Source: Candidatus Thorarchaeota archaeon
GTDB lineage: Archaea; Asgardarchaeota; Thorarchaeia; Thorarchaeales; Thorarchaeaceae
NCBI GenBank assembly: GCA_016840385.1
Contig: JAEOSL010000044.1
Location: forward strand, 1 to 25,994
Reading direction: 5' to 3'
Length of the DNA: 25,994 nucleotides
Position numbers and translations under genes: made by a program
Shown: positions 1 to 7,609 of the stretch, one piece after another
How positions within the stretch are numbered: the stretch's first letter is position 1
How the letters are laid out: each line of letters begins with the position of its first letter
The notes under the pieces: generated by a model
Database searches by the model: none
The model's input: only the letters and a program-made list of their open reading frames with translations
What the model was told of the DNA's origin: nothing

Positions 1-846
1 TGTAAGTGCAGCCCAGAGTGGTGCAGGGGTATGAGCTGGAATCGCACCAGGTATCCAGAGATTCAGTAATGGTAGCATTGGAGCAAGGAATACTGTAGCC
101 AATACCAATGCAGCAAATGTGAAGGTATGAACTGCAGTTACGTATGTGTAGTAGGGGCGTATGTAACTGTAGAATGCGAATGCAGGAATTGATAGTGCTG
201 CCATCGCAATGATCTCCACGGGTTCGAAGAAGAATGGCATTGAAATAGCCCAGAGGAAGTAGAATAGTGTTGTAATCTTCTCACTTGAGGTTTCATGATG
301 AGCAACCTTGTGAATTCCATCAACACCCTGTGAAAGGAAGAATACAGGGAGTATGAGCCACCACTGAAGACCAACAAAGAACATTGGACCTGCATAGAAT
401 AGAAGGTCTCCAACACTCTCAACACGTTCCCAGAATGGATTTCTTGAGAAAAATTCTGTAGCTTCGGTCATATAGTAACCAAGCATCTGCATTGCGACGA
501 GAATTGGCATCAAGAACAATGATACAATGATCATCACTGTTGCCAACTTAGGCTGTTCAGGTATCTTGCCTTCGTGATAGTTATCTAAGGGATAGATTCC
601 ATGAAGTGTAAAAACTGTCAGAACAAGGAGAAGACCACTTGGTAGGAAATACAATGGCTGGAAGAGGAACATCCAAATTCCGAATACTTCGTATACATTC
701 CCACTGTAGAAAGTCAAACTCGCTCCAAGATTAGGTATGAAATACCAGACCGCAAAGACTACTAACAATTCGGGAATGAGCATTTTTAATCGATAGTCTT
801 GAACAAATTTCATAATCGCGCCAGGTTCGTTTTTCGATTCTTCCAT
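1..846 (-). CDS. Polytopic membrane protein, unknown function (partial, C-terminus beyond left edge)
   Basis: This frame opens with ATG at 846 and stays open for 282 codons to base 1, so the gene is cut by the window edge. I translated it directly from the reverse complement. The protein starts with a short polar stretch (MEESKNEPGAIMKFVQDYR), followed by about seven hydrophobic segments of membrane-helix length, for example around residues 23-40, 55-82, 100-122, 148-172, 193-212 and 215-270. It carries conserved-looking aromatic residues and a HKVAHHE segment between helices near residue 180. I do not recognise a family. It lies 15 bases downstream of a two-helix protein gene and is the last visible member of a five-gene membrane-protein run on this strand, so it is probably co-transcribed and may be a subunit of the same membrane assembly. 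That role is inference. Confidence 0.75.
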   Translation of the reverse strand, partial: MEESKNEPGAIMKFVQDYRLKMLIPELLVVFAVWYFIPNLGASLTFYSGNVYEVFGIWMFLFQPLYFLPSGLLLVLTVFTLHGIYPLDNYHEGKIPEQPKLATVMIIVSLFLMPILVAMQMLGYYMTEATEFFSRNPFWERVESVGDLLFYAGPMFFVGLQWWLILPVFFLSQGVDGIHKVAHHETSSEKITTLFYFLWAISMPFFFEPVEIIAMAALSIPAFAFYSYIRPYYTYVTAVHTFTFAALVLATVFLAPMLPLLNLWIPGAIPAHTPAPLWAALT

Positions 847-861
847 AATCTCACTGCCCTC

Positions 862-1155
862 TTAGTCGAATGTTGGCTTACGAGTAGCTAGGTCTTCATC
901 TTCCTCTCGTAGCTTGTGTTGGAAGGGACGACCCTGACCGTAAATTGCGGGATCCATCCCACGAGTCTTACCCATGATGATAAAAAATCCGATGGCTTGA
1001 ACGCCAACCGAGGCAATACAGATGAGAATCACTTCTGCAAAATAATCGTGAGTGAAGAGGTTATAGAACCCGACTACAGGGTATACAATAGCCTGAATGA
1101 TAATTCCGGCAAGAAGCATCAATACCCATTTGTTTGTCCAATTTGAATTTGCCAT
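862..1155 (-). CDS. Small two-helix membrane protein, unknown function
   Basis: A 97-residue protein starting MANSNWTNKW. It has two hydrophobic segments at about residues 10-30 and 40-63, then a polar, charged C-terminus that begins near KTRGMDPAIYGQG and ends in RKPTFD. The frame is open 30 codons further upstream, to 1245, but that extension would overlap the preceding gene and carries no signal-like features. The ATG at 1155 has a GGGTG sequence about seven bases upstream that can act as a ribosome-binding site, so I chose it. It sits 70 bases after the 324-residue membrane protein and 15 bases before the partial polytopic protein, which suggests one transcript. No family was recognised; a small accessory subunit of a membrane complex is a reasonable guess only. 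Confidence 0.7.
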   Translation of the reverse strand: MANSNWTNKWVLMLLAGIIIQAIVYPVVGFYNLFTHDYFAEVILICIASVGVQAIGFFIIMGKTRGMDPAIYGQGRPFQHKLREEDEDLATRKPTFD

Positions 1156-1225
1156 TGAATAACACCCATGTTTGATAACAGATTTGCTGAAAATCTGCCA
1201 ATTAAAGATGTCTGTAGTGCCACAA

Positions 1226-2200
1226 TCATTCTTGGACCGAAGCATCGTAATTGTCTTTTAGCTTGATAGCAATGAAAGCAGCTAGTTTTCTGAAATCCGT
1301 GGTCGTGATATTCGGCATCCCGCTTGATTTCTTGGGAATATCGAATCTTGCAACAATTACTGCAACTTCCTCATCCATTGAATACTCTAGAGCAACAGGA
1401 TACTTTGTCTTAATTCTGTGAGATTCAGTTGTTGTTTCAACGTGGAATCCTTTGTACACAGTACCTACTAGATATGGATATGCAAATCCTGAATGAGAAA
1501 CCTGTACTCTAACTTGAACTGTATCAGGCAGACCTTGGACATATGACTTGACTTCTGCCTCAAGGATTGTTTGAGTTCCTCCGCGAACTCCTAGCTCCAC
1601 ACTCATCCCTGCGCGAATACCAGTTACACCTTCTAATTGGCTAGCGAATTCATAGGTATCACCTGTGACTGGTGGTTTGAAGAACTCATCAGAATCGATT
1701 GTTGGCATTCTGAATCCAATAACAAAAGCTGTAACTGAATTGAGTACATAGAGGAATACTATGATGAGTATCGAGTCAATGAGAGGACTGATTAGATTCA
1801 TTCCAGAATTGTGGAACACATAGGTCATACCCGTTGTTGTAATCACGAACACCAATAAGCAGAAGCATACCCCTGAATCAGTAGAATGTGCAAAGAGATC
1901 ACCATATGCCTCTTCATAGTTGTCGACAAGTTCTTCATACTCGCTGAAGCTTACCCATGTTTTGCGTTTCTCCCACTCACCTTTAACATAGTCTATCGCT
2001 TTCTTTGACCCGTATCCCATAATCAAAGAGATGAGAAAGAGAGCTCCTGGAAGAATTAGATCCACTATGACATACAACAAAGGATGTGCATAGTAATTGA
2101 ATAGCAATATTCCACCAACAACAAAAATCAAGACGATGATTGCATAGGCACGATTCACATTCACTTGACGACTGTAGTCGATGATTTTCCCTTCGCTCAA
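1226..2200 (-). CDS. Four-helix membrane protein with C-terminal soluble domain, paralogue A
   Basis: A 324-residue protein. Two hydrophobic segments lie at about residues 15-35 and 42-63. A soluble loop of roughly 40 residues follows, containing GEWEKRKTW and an EYEELVDNYEEAYGDL helix. A second hydrophobic pair comes at about 112-130 and 138-163, then a predicted alpha/beta domain of about 150 residues to the end. The same plan (TM pair, loop with a Glu/Asp-Trp motif, TM pair, soluble domain) occurs in the two genes upstream, so the three are probably diverged tandem duplicates. The start is TTG at 2200: the upstream in-frame sequence meets a stop almost at once, and a strong AAGGAGG lies ten bases before it. 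I recognise no named family. A membrane-anchored complex with the soluble domains on the same side of the membrane is inference from the shared topology. Confidence 0.75.
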   Translation of the reverse strand: MSEGKIIDYSRQVNVNRAYAIIVLIFVVGGILLFNYYAHPLLYVIVDLILPGALFLISLIMGYGSKKAIDYVKGEWEKRKTWVSFSEYEELVDNYEEAYGDLFAHSTDSGVCFCLLVFVITTTGMTYVFHNSGMNLISPLIDSILIIVFLYVLNSVTAFVIGFRMPTIDSDEFFKPPVTGDTYEFASQLEGVTGIRAGMSVELGVRGGTQTILEAEVKSYVQGLPDTVQVRVQVSHSGFAYPYLVGTVYKGFHVETTTESHRIKTKYPVALEYSMDEEVAVIVARFDIPKKSSGMPNITTTDFRKLAAFIAIKLKDNYDASVQE

Positions 2201-2210
2201 ACTAGTTCAT

Positions 2211-2217
2211 CCTCCTT
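2211..2217 (-). promoter_or_regulatory. Strong ribosome-binding site deciding a TTG start
   Basis: On the minus strand this reads AAGGAGG, a near-perfect anti-16S match, ten bases before the TTG at 2200. An ATG directly abuts the motif, but its frame stops after two codons, so TTG is the only workable start for the 324-residue protein. Confidence 0.65.
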
Positions 2218-2256
2218 GTTTGGAGCATAATCACGGGAGGAAATAAGGCCATCGTT

Positions 2257-3201
2257 TTACTGGGTTGGTTCCTCGATTGTATCATGCTTGCTCAGAAATG
2301 TGTCAATCTCTTCTAGAACATCCTCTAGAATCTCTTCTCCACCACGATGACTGACATACTCTTGTATCATCTGACGAATCAGTTTAGCAGTATTCAATGG
2401 AGTAATGAGTTTGGTGAGATTGCCTAAGTTTTCTGAAGGAACAATCTCTTCGGATTCGAAAGTTGGGGAGATATGTGTAATGCTACCTGAAGAATCAATC
2501 TCACATTCGATTCGAGCAGCTCCTTCAATTCCTTCGATTCTGGCAATGGGTACAGGGTCACGCATTGTGTAATACCCACCTGCTTCTCCAATCGTGAGTT
2601 TAATACCAGCCCAGAAAATTCCGGGTAATCCCGCAAGGAACGAGATTGCTTTTCGAAACTTACGAGGTCGATGAGTTGGAAACTCAGGTGTGGCAGAATT
2701 CGGAATATACTTGAAAATAAAGAATGAGAAAAGAAAACCAAAGATGATTGTGATGAATGCCAGAATAGCTGGTGTTAGACTTATGATTAGAATTGTCGTT
2801 CTCATCAAGTAAAAAGGAAGAGCGATAACTGTCACATAACAAATGGAAACTAGGATAATTAGAAGATAGTCAATGGATGATATTAGGTGTCTGTAGCTCT
2901 TGTTGTAATTACTTGTCATTTCTTGAAATTCTTGGATATTGACTTCACGAATTTTCAAGGTCCATTCAGGATCTTGAAGTTGAACTTGGTCCTTGAGTTT
3001 CCATGCACATAATCCTAACACAGGAAGCATAGTTGAGAGAACTAGAATAGACAACCCAATCCATGATAATGGGCTCTCATAGAGTATGACCATTTGATAT
3101 TGCGATACTTCGTAACAGATGAATGCCCAAGTAAGGATGAGAATGAAGATAGCAATTTGATATGGTAGTGCAGACTTTGTAATAATTGGGGCTTCTGTCA
3201 T
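2257..3201 (-). CDS. Four-helix membrane protein with C-terminal soluble domain, paralogue B
   Basis: A 314-residue protein from the ATG at 3201; a TTG one codon earlier is an alternative, and a GGAG about nine bases upstream serves either. Hydrophobic pairs lie at about residues 14-32 and 44-66, then at about 108-132 and 137-165. The loop between the pairs contains DPEWTLKIREV, matching the Glu-Trp position in both neighbours, followed by a helical stretch with NYNKSYRHL. After the fourth helix comes a basic segment (RPRKFRKA), then a soluble domain of about 140 residues that ends in an acidic, helix-prone tail (EEILEDVLEEIDTFL). It is 40 bases downstream of paralogue C and 56 bases upstream of paralogue A. 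The family is unknown to me. Shared topology and loop motif, not overall identity, are the basis for calling it a paralogue. Confidence 0.75.
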   Translation of the reverse strand: MTEAPIITKSALPYQIAIFILILTWAFICYEVSQYQMVILYESPLSWIGLSILVLSTMLPVLGLCAWKLKDQVQLQDPEWTLKIREVNIQEFQEMTSNYNKSYRHLISSIDYLLIILVSICYVTVIALPFYLMRTTILIISLTPAILAFITIIFGFLFSFFIFKYIPNSATPEFPTHRPRKFRKAISFLAGLPGIFWAGIKLTIGEAGGYYTMRDPVPIARIEGIEGAARIECEIDSSGSITHISPTFESEEIVPSENLGNLTKLITPLNTAKLIRQMIQEYVSHRGGEEILEDVLEEIDTFLSKHDTIEEPTQ

Positions 3202-3244
3202 CAATACTTACTCCTATGCAGGTTTCAGATAATGCACGAACGCA

Positions 3245-4249
3245 CTAATCATTTTCAGCATTGAGTTCCTTGAGGATTGTACGCAATTCTTCGGATTCAT
3301 TCCCAAATTTTAGGTATTCTCTAACAATCAATGCAATGCTATTTTCAGTAACGAGTCGTGTGTCCTTTACACCTGGAAAGGCAATATTAGATTCAACTGG
3401 ATTCTTCACGTAGTAGCCTTCCTGGCTGGTCCCAACATATTTTCGATAGTTGCGGTCTTCTGCTATCCACCACCAAACAATCTGTGGATTATCATCTTTC
3501 TCATACAAACGACCGAGTACTTTTGTGATAGCACCAAGATCGTCAGTCCAAGATTCTACATAGCTCTCGGCCTCTATTCCTTTAATTCTTAGAAGAATCC
3601 GAGGAAGTCTATATACTGCGAGGTCTCCAGATTCAGCCTTATCAAGAACAACACGGATATTCGCTACACCAGGAACTGAATCTTGTATCTTGGCCAGTTT
3701 TATTGTTTCACGAATCAGGGGCAATGTGAAATCCGATGATGCTTGATTTGAGGTGGATTTGAATCCAGTGAAGATTGTATTTGCAAAAAGAAACGCAAAT
3801 GATAACCCCAGCATTAGAGATGAGTATTGAATAATCGATGCATCTTCATAGTATGCATAGACTGGAAGTGCTGATATGAAAACGAGAATGACAATGGGAA
3901 CAAAAAACATCCAATAGTTACCCTGAGCAACCAGACGAGAATTCTTTTTGTTATGCTTCTTAGGTAACTTACTAGCATCGTCAATAGTTAGCTGAACAGG
4001 CTCAAAATCCCATTCTGGTGCATTGTATTCTACAACTTTCACCTTGGAGATCCAACCATAGTAATATCCGAAACTTGCGATGAGAATTGGAAGACCTACA
4101 TACATTCCTAGAATAGATATCCAATCCCAAGTTACGGATGGCATGAATATAGGACCAAGGAAGAATCCAGCAAGAAAACTAAGAATGGTTCCCAATGCGA
4201 AAACAGCATTGTATTGTGTCATTGGTTTGTAGGTTACAAGTTCGGTCAT
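3245..4249 (-). CDS. Four-helix membrane protein with C-terminal soluble domain, paralogue C
   Basis: A 334-residue protein starting at ATG 4249, with GGGTGGAG a few bases upstream as ribosome-binding site. It is the first gene of the minus-strand membrane cluster. Hydrophobic pairs lie at about residues 15-37 and 42-66, then at about 113-133 and 142-163. The loop between them has APEWDFEPVQLT, the same Pro-Glu-Trp feature as paralogue B, and a lysine-rich patch (KLPKKHNKKNSR). The C-terminal domain of about 165 residues contains the segment VPGVANIRVVLD, which parallels VTGIRAGMSVELG in paralogue A, and both proteins then have a Val-Gly-Thr turn followed by Gly-aromatic-Val. Position and promoter suggest it leads an operon running to the left edge. 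Function unknown. Confidence 0.75.
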   Translation of the reverse strand: MTELVTYKPMTQYNAVFALGTILSFLAGFFLGPIFMPSVTWDWISILGMYVGLPILIASFGYYYGWISKVKVVEYNAPEWDFEPVQLTIDDASKLPKKHNKKNSRLVAQGNYWMFFVPIVILVFISALPVYAYYEDASIIQYSSLMLGLSFAFLFANTIFTGFKSTSNQASSDFTLPLIRETIKLAKIQDSVPGVANIRVVLDKAESGDLAVYRLPRILLRIKGIEAESYVESWTDDLGAITKVLGRLYEKDDNPQIVWWWIAEDRNYRKYVGTSQEGYYVKNPVESNIAFPGVKDTRLVTENSIALIVREYLKFGNESEELRTILKELNAEND

Positions 4250-4400
4250 GGTGACTCCACCCTTAGTATGCTAGAAGCTTGTTGCTGACTCTTTAAGGCT
4301 TGCTGATTGGCGATTTTTCAATGGTGCGAAATCATCATACTTAAATACAAAGGTAGAAGTTTTCTTAACAATAATTAATTTTAATCAAGGAGATAACAAA
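4250..4400. promoter_or_regulatory. Divergent promoter region between the membrane cluster and the peroxiredoxins
   Basis: This AT-rich spacer separates genes pointing away from each other. For the plus strand, CTTAAATAC at 4340-4348 is a plausible TATA box, which would place transcription start near 4370, and AAGGAG at 4388-4393 precedes the TTG start at 4401. For the minus strand, a CCTTAAAG-type element (plus-strand 4291-4298) lies about 45 bases before the ATG at 4249. Both TATA assignments are by eye. Confidence 0.45.
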
Positions 4401-4883
4401 TTGCTGAAGATAGGCGATGAAGCACCAGATTTTACAACAACTACTGAGAGTGGGGACAAGGTTAAACTCAGTAGTTTCAAAGGAAAGAAGATCTTCATTT
4501 ACTTCTATCCGAAAGACAACACTCCAGGATGTCAAGCTGAGTCATGCTCAATCCGAGATAGCTATGATGTCTTCCAAAAGTCAGACATCCCCATTTTTGG
4601 AATCTCTGGAGGAACAGAGAAATCACACAAGAGTTTCAAGGAAAAGAACAATCTTCCATTTCCACTTCTAATGGATGAGGAGTTCAAGGTAGCAAAGCTC
4701 TTCGATGTCTATCAGACAAAGAAGATGTATGGAAAGGAATATCTAGGAATCGTCAGGACTACGTTCTTGATAGATGAAAAAGGAAAGATAGAGGGAATAT
4801 TTGGTGGCCCAGAGGGAATCGAGAAAGTCAAGACCAAGACGCATGCGGATCAGATCATCAAGTTCTGGAAACTCAAATTGTAG
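4401..4883 (+). CDS. bcp: BCP/PrxQ-type thioredoxin-dependent peroxiredoxin, copy 1
   Basis: A 160-residue cytosolic peroxiredoxin that reduces hydrogen peroxide and organic peroxides. The fold is covered end to end: an N-terminal GDEAPDF strand, then FYPKDNTPGCQAESCSIRD. Cys44 in the TPGC motif is the peroxidatic cysteine and Cys49, five residues later, is the resolving cysteine, the arrangement of atypical two-Cys BCP/PrxQ enzymes. FGISGG near residue 66 and an Arg in the VRTTFLIDEKGKI segment match the family. Length is normal. The start is TTG with AAGGAG six to seven bases upstream; no better start exists. The second copy begins 12 bases after this stop, so the two are almost certainly co-transcribed. 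The electron donor (thioredoxin or another dithiol protein) is not encoded in this window. Confidence 0.93.
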   Translation: MLKIGDEAPDFTTTTESGDKVKLSSFKGKKIFIYFYPKDNTPGCQAESCSIRDSYDVFQKSDIPIFGISGGTEKSHKSFKEKNNLPFPLLMDEEFKVAKLFDVYQTKKMYGKEYLGIVRTTFLIDEKGKIEGIFGGPEGIEKVKTKTHADQIIKFWKLKL

Positions 4884-4894
4884 AGGTAGTTGCA

Positions 4895-5368
4895 ATGTTA
4901 AAAATAGGGGAAGAATCTCCAGATTTCGAAACCGTAGACGACACAGGTAAGCAATTCAAGTTGAGCGACTATCGAGGACAAAAGATAGTTCTCTATTTCT
5001 ATCCGAAAGATTTCACACCTGGATGTACTGCAGAGGCTTGTTCTATTCGGGATGGCTATGAGGTCTTTGTAGGTGCAGGAATCACAATCTTTGGGATCTC
5101 AGGCGGCTCAATGGAACTTCATCAGAAATTCAGAAAGAAGCATAATCTACCTTTCAACATCCTGGTGGATGAAGATCTCAGTATTACTAAATTGTATGAG
5201 GCATATAGCAAGCTGAACATTATAGGTATAGGAGTCAAGAGAATAACATACCTGATAGATGAGGATGGAAAGATCGAAGCCATCTTCGGTGGTTCTGAGG
5301 GCTTGGACAAGGTTAGGTCTAAGCAACATGCAGAACAAATTGTCAACTTCTGGGGATTAAACCTCTAG
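4895..5368 (+). CDS. bcp: BCP/PrxQ-type thioredoxin-dependent peroxiredoxin, copy 2
   Basis: A 157-residue paralogue of the preceding gene with the peroxidatic Cys44 (FTPGC) and resolving Cys49 in identical positions, the same FGISGG turn, and a VKRITYLIDEDGKI segment near the C-terminus. The proteins are collinear except for a short difference near residues 108-115, where copy 1 has KKMYGKEYLGI and copy 2 has a shorter LNIIGIG. That loop lies close to the active site in this fold, so the copies may prefer different substrates or partners (inference). ATG start with a GAGG-type site within the 11-base gap. The pair looks like a lineage-level tandem duplication, not a recent copy, because the nucleotide sequences have diverged clearly. 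Confidence 0.93.
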   Translation: MLKIGEESPDFETVDDTGKQFKLSDYRGQKIVLYFYPKDFTPGCTAEACSIRDGYEVFVGAGITIFGISGGSMELHQKFRKKHNLPFNILVDEDLSITKLYEAYSKLNIIGIGVKRITYLIDEDGKIEAIFGGSEGLDKVRSKQHAEQIVNFWGLNL

Positions 5369-5461
5369 ACAAATTTCTATAAAACTCGCGAAAAATAAAA
5401 CATTTCACTATATATGAATAAAACATAATAATGAAATAAATTCCTTAATTGAATTGAGAGG

Positions 5462-5469
5462 TATATAAC
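5462..5469 (+). promoter_or_regulatory. TATA box for the longin/winged-helix gene
   Basis: TATATAAC sits in a very AT-rich 160-base spacer (5369-5528) and lies about 60 bases before the ATG at 5529, which would give a leader of about 35-40 bases. The rest of the spacer shows no gene or clear hairpin. Confidence 0.5.
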
Positions 5470-5528
5470 GCAGCTGCACTAGGGAACAATTTACGAGTTT
5501 ATCCGTAGATTTTCAGAAAGTAGATGAG

Positions 5529-6806
5529 ATGAGTTTAATGGAAAATGTAAATATCGAAGCAATTCTCATCATCCAAAGAAATTCGGGACTGCCATTATTG
5601 CTTCAAAAGCTTGATCCACGCGTATTTGACATTGATCCAGCTCTAGTTTCTGGATTCTTGTTCGCAATACAAGCTTTTTCATCAGAGGTTTTTGAAGCGA
5701 ACTCAAGTGATCTTCAGATAGACTACGGAAAACGGTTGTTCACAATATTAATTGGTAATGAAATCATGATGGTTGCGATAAGTTCAGGTGGCAGGAGTAA
5801 CGAGATAACTCCAATTGTAGAGGACCTATTGCATGAGTTTGAATCGAATTGGTATGTAGAATTAGAATATCATGGTGATATAGATGGTAGCGGAAAGCAA
5901 GGAGATTCCTCATTGTTCGACGGTTTTCGAGCAGTAGTAATTGAAAAATTAGGTCTCCAAGGTATGTCGCTAAATTGGGTTCCCTCTATTATCGAAATAA
6001 ACTCGAGTGTGGATTTATCTGCAGATTGTCAATTTCTTGAGCTTGTAAATGGGAAAAACTCCGTAGGTAATATTGTGCAAGATAGTGGTATTGCCAAAAG
6101 CGAAGTCATATTTGGAATATCAAGACTCTGGGCGTTAGGATTGGTTAGGTTTAGCAATACCCTTGATCGGTGTGACGTAATCATAACTACGAGTGCGCTC
6201 TTTCGATATCTACAGAAACACACCAAAGAATGCAGAGATATTACACAATTCTCGAATGATTTAGTAAACCTTCTTCCACAGGTGATAAAGTATTTCAACG
6301 GAAAGACTACAGTGGAAGGGTTCCTTCATAAATATTCTGAATCAGCTTATGCACTTCTTGATTTTCTCCTGAGAAAACGAGCGATTGAAATTCTTTCACC
6401 TGAAAAGAAGCGGATTCTAATGGTAAAGGAATTGCTTCAGAAGAGCCTAGAAGTTGCTTGTGAAACGTATTCAAAGAATTTAGCACTAATAGTTCTAAGG
6501 TCCATCATAATGAAGAATGAAAGACCAGAAATTGTAGCGGAAATCCAAGTCGATGAGGGAACATGGAAAATAGATTATGGATTTCAGGTGTATGATGGGC
6601 TTAATCCTCATCAGGTTATGGATCTACACAGTGCGTGGATTGCATTATTGAAAGAAGTAGTAACAAGTCTTCCAGACAAGAAACGAAAGAAGTATGTAGA
6701 GAATCTAGTGGATGTTCTAAAGGATAATTTCTTCGACAAGTATACTAGTTCGGAGCTGGATGGTTTCGATGAGTTCTCACTTATACTGGAATCCGAGCTA
6801 GTATGA
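5529..6806 (+). CDS. Longin-like domain protein with C-terminal winged-helix modules
   Basis: A 425-residue soluble protein. Residues about 8-118 read as a longin/roadblock-type alpha-beta sandwich: a first strand AILIIQRNSGLPLLLQKL, a helix with DPALVSGFLFAIQAF, then paired strands RLFTILIGNEIMMVAIS and a long helix after residue 92. This pattern recurs in Asgard proteins linked to small-GTPase systems. Residues about 165-212 resemble a winged helix of the kind at the end of DUF4388-type proteins, with LELVNGKNSVGNIVQDSG and a recognition-helix-like FGISRLWALGLVRF. A weaker second one may lie at about 245-290 (YFNGKTTVEGFLHKYSE). The final 130 residues are unrecognised. No GTPase gene is adjacent. 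The ribosome-binding site is weak; an in-frame ATG three codons on is an alternative start. Domain calls are by pattern, not by search. Confidence 0.7.
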   Translation: MSLMENVNIEAILIIQRNSGLPLLLQKLDPRVFDIDPALVSGFLFAIQAFSSEVFEANSSDLQIDYGKRLFTILIGNEIMMVAISSGGRSNEITPIVEDLLHEFESNWYVELEYHGDIDGSGKQGDSSLFDGFRAVVIEKLGLQGMSLNWVPSIIEINSSVDLSADCQFLELVNGKNSVGNIVQDSGIAKSEVIFGISRLWALGLVRFSNTLDRCDVIITTSALFRYLQKHTKECRDITQFSNDLVNLLPQVIKYFNGKTTVEGFLHKYSESAYALLDFLLRKRAIEILSPEKKRILMVKELLQKSLEVACETYSKNLALIVLRSIIMKNERPEIVAEIQVDEGTWKIDYGFQVYDGLNPHQVMDLHSAWIALLKEVVTSLPDKKRKKYVENLVDVLKDNFFDKYTSSELDGFDEFSLILESELV

Positions 6807-6874
6807 GTTTTAAGTTTCTACAAGTAACAAAAGGAATAACAAAGATATAGTAAGAGATGTGAGGAATTAGGGAA

Positions 6875-7609
6875 ATGAGTAAAATAGATCCAAAAAAGGC
6901 TATTGAGATTAAACCAGACGTATGGTGGATCGGTTGGCCAGATCATGATGCAGGCTTTTCAAACAACCCATACCTGATTATTGAGGGTGACGAGGTCATC
7001 CTATTTGATCCGGGTTCACGGCTTGATACTCATTGGCAATGGGTTAAGAAAAAAATGGAATCAGTCGTCCCATTGGAGAAAATCACAATGGTTGTAGTTC
7101 ATCATCAAGACCCAGACTTGTGTGCTGCGATTCCGTTTGTAGAACAAGCAGTTGGTGTCAACAACTTTGAGATAGTCACTACTGAAAGGACTGCGTTGTT
7201 TATCCCATACTATGATGTAAAAACGGAGGTTACTACAGTTGATGATGGAGAGAGTATAGAGATTGGTGAAAGTGGTCGTGAACTACGGTTCATCACATCA
7301 CCATACCTTCATTTTCCAGGTGCCATGGTAACATACGATACTAAAGAAAAGTTGCTCTTCTCATCAGACATATTTGGTGGTTTCTCAATTGACTGGGCGC
7401 TATATGCGAATGAATATTATCTAGAGGCAATGAAGGTCTTCTCACAGCCATACCTGTCAGACCAACGACATGTACGTAATTTCCTTGGCAAGATCAAGGA
7501 TCTGGATATTGAGATGATCTGTCCTCAACATGGCTCTCTCATACCTAGAGAGAGAATTAAGGAGGCAATTGAAACCCTATACAATTTGGAGGTTGGAATA
7601 TGGGAATAG
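6875..7609 (+). CDS. ODP-type diiron metallo-beta-lactamase-fold protein
   Basis: A 244-residue protein of the metallo-beta-lactamase fold that resembles the oxygen-binding/flavodiiron-core branch and not the hydrolases. The metal ligands are visible in order: His77-Gln-Asp79-Pro-Asp81 in VVHHQDPD, His146 in SPYLHFPG, Asp165 in LLFSSDIFGG, and His219 in CPQHGS. Order and spacing match the diiron site of flavodiiron proteins, with the usual His-x-Glu-x-Asp replaced by His-x-Asp-x-Asp. There is no flavodoxin domain and no rubredoxin, so electron delivery for oxygen or NO reduction would need a partner, or the protein may bind or sense oxygen instead. A TATA-like GATATAG lies about 28 bases before the ATG, and AGGGA just before it may aid initiation. 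The last codons overlap the next gene. Confidence 0.8.
   Translation: MSKIDPKKAIEIKPDVWWIGWPDHDAGFSNNPYLIIEGDEVILFDPGSRLDTHWQWVKKKMESVVPLEKITMVVVHHQDPDLCAAIPFVEQAVGVNNFEIVTTERTALFIPYYDVKTEVTTVDDGESIEIGESGRELRFITSPYLHFPGAMVTYDTKEKLLFSSDIFGGFSIDWALYANEYYLEAMKVFSQPYLSDQRHVRNFLGKIKDLDIEMICPQHGSLIPRERIKEAIETLYNLEVGIWE
7588..7593 (+). promoter_or_regulatory. Internal ribosome-binding site coupling two genes
   Basis: GGAGGT lies inside the 3' end of the diiron protein gene, six bases before the ATG at 7600, and so fixes the start of the overlapping small gene. Confidence 0.7.

Noticed and set aside
138..425. Open frame on the minus strand within the left-edge gene
   Set aside because: It is a shifted frame inside the 282-codon membrane-protein frame that runs open to the edge; its translation lacks consistent hydrophobic helices.
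916..1146. Plus-strand 76-codon frame
   Set aside because: It lies antisense to the two-helix membrane protein and shows no ribosome-binding site or family features.
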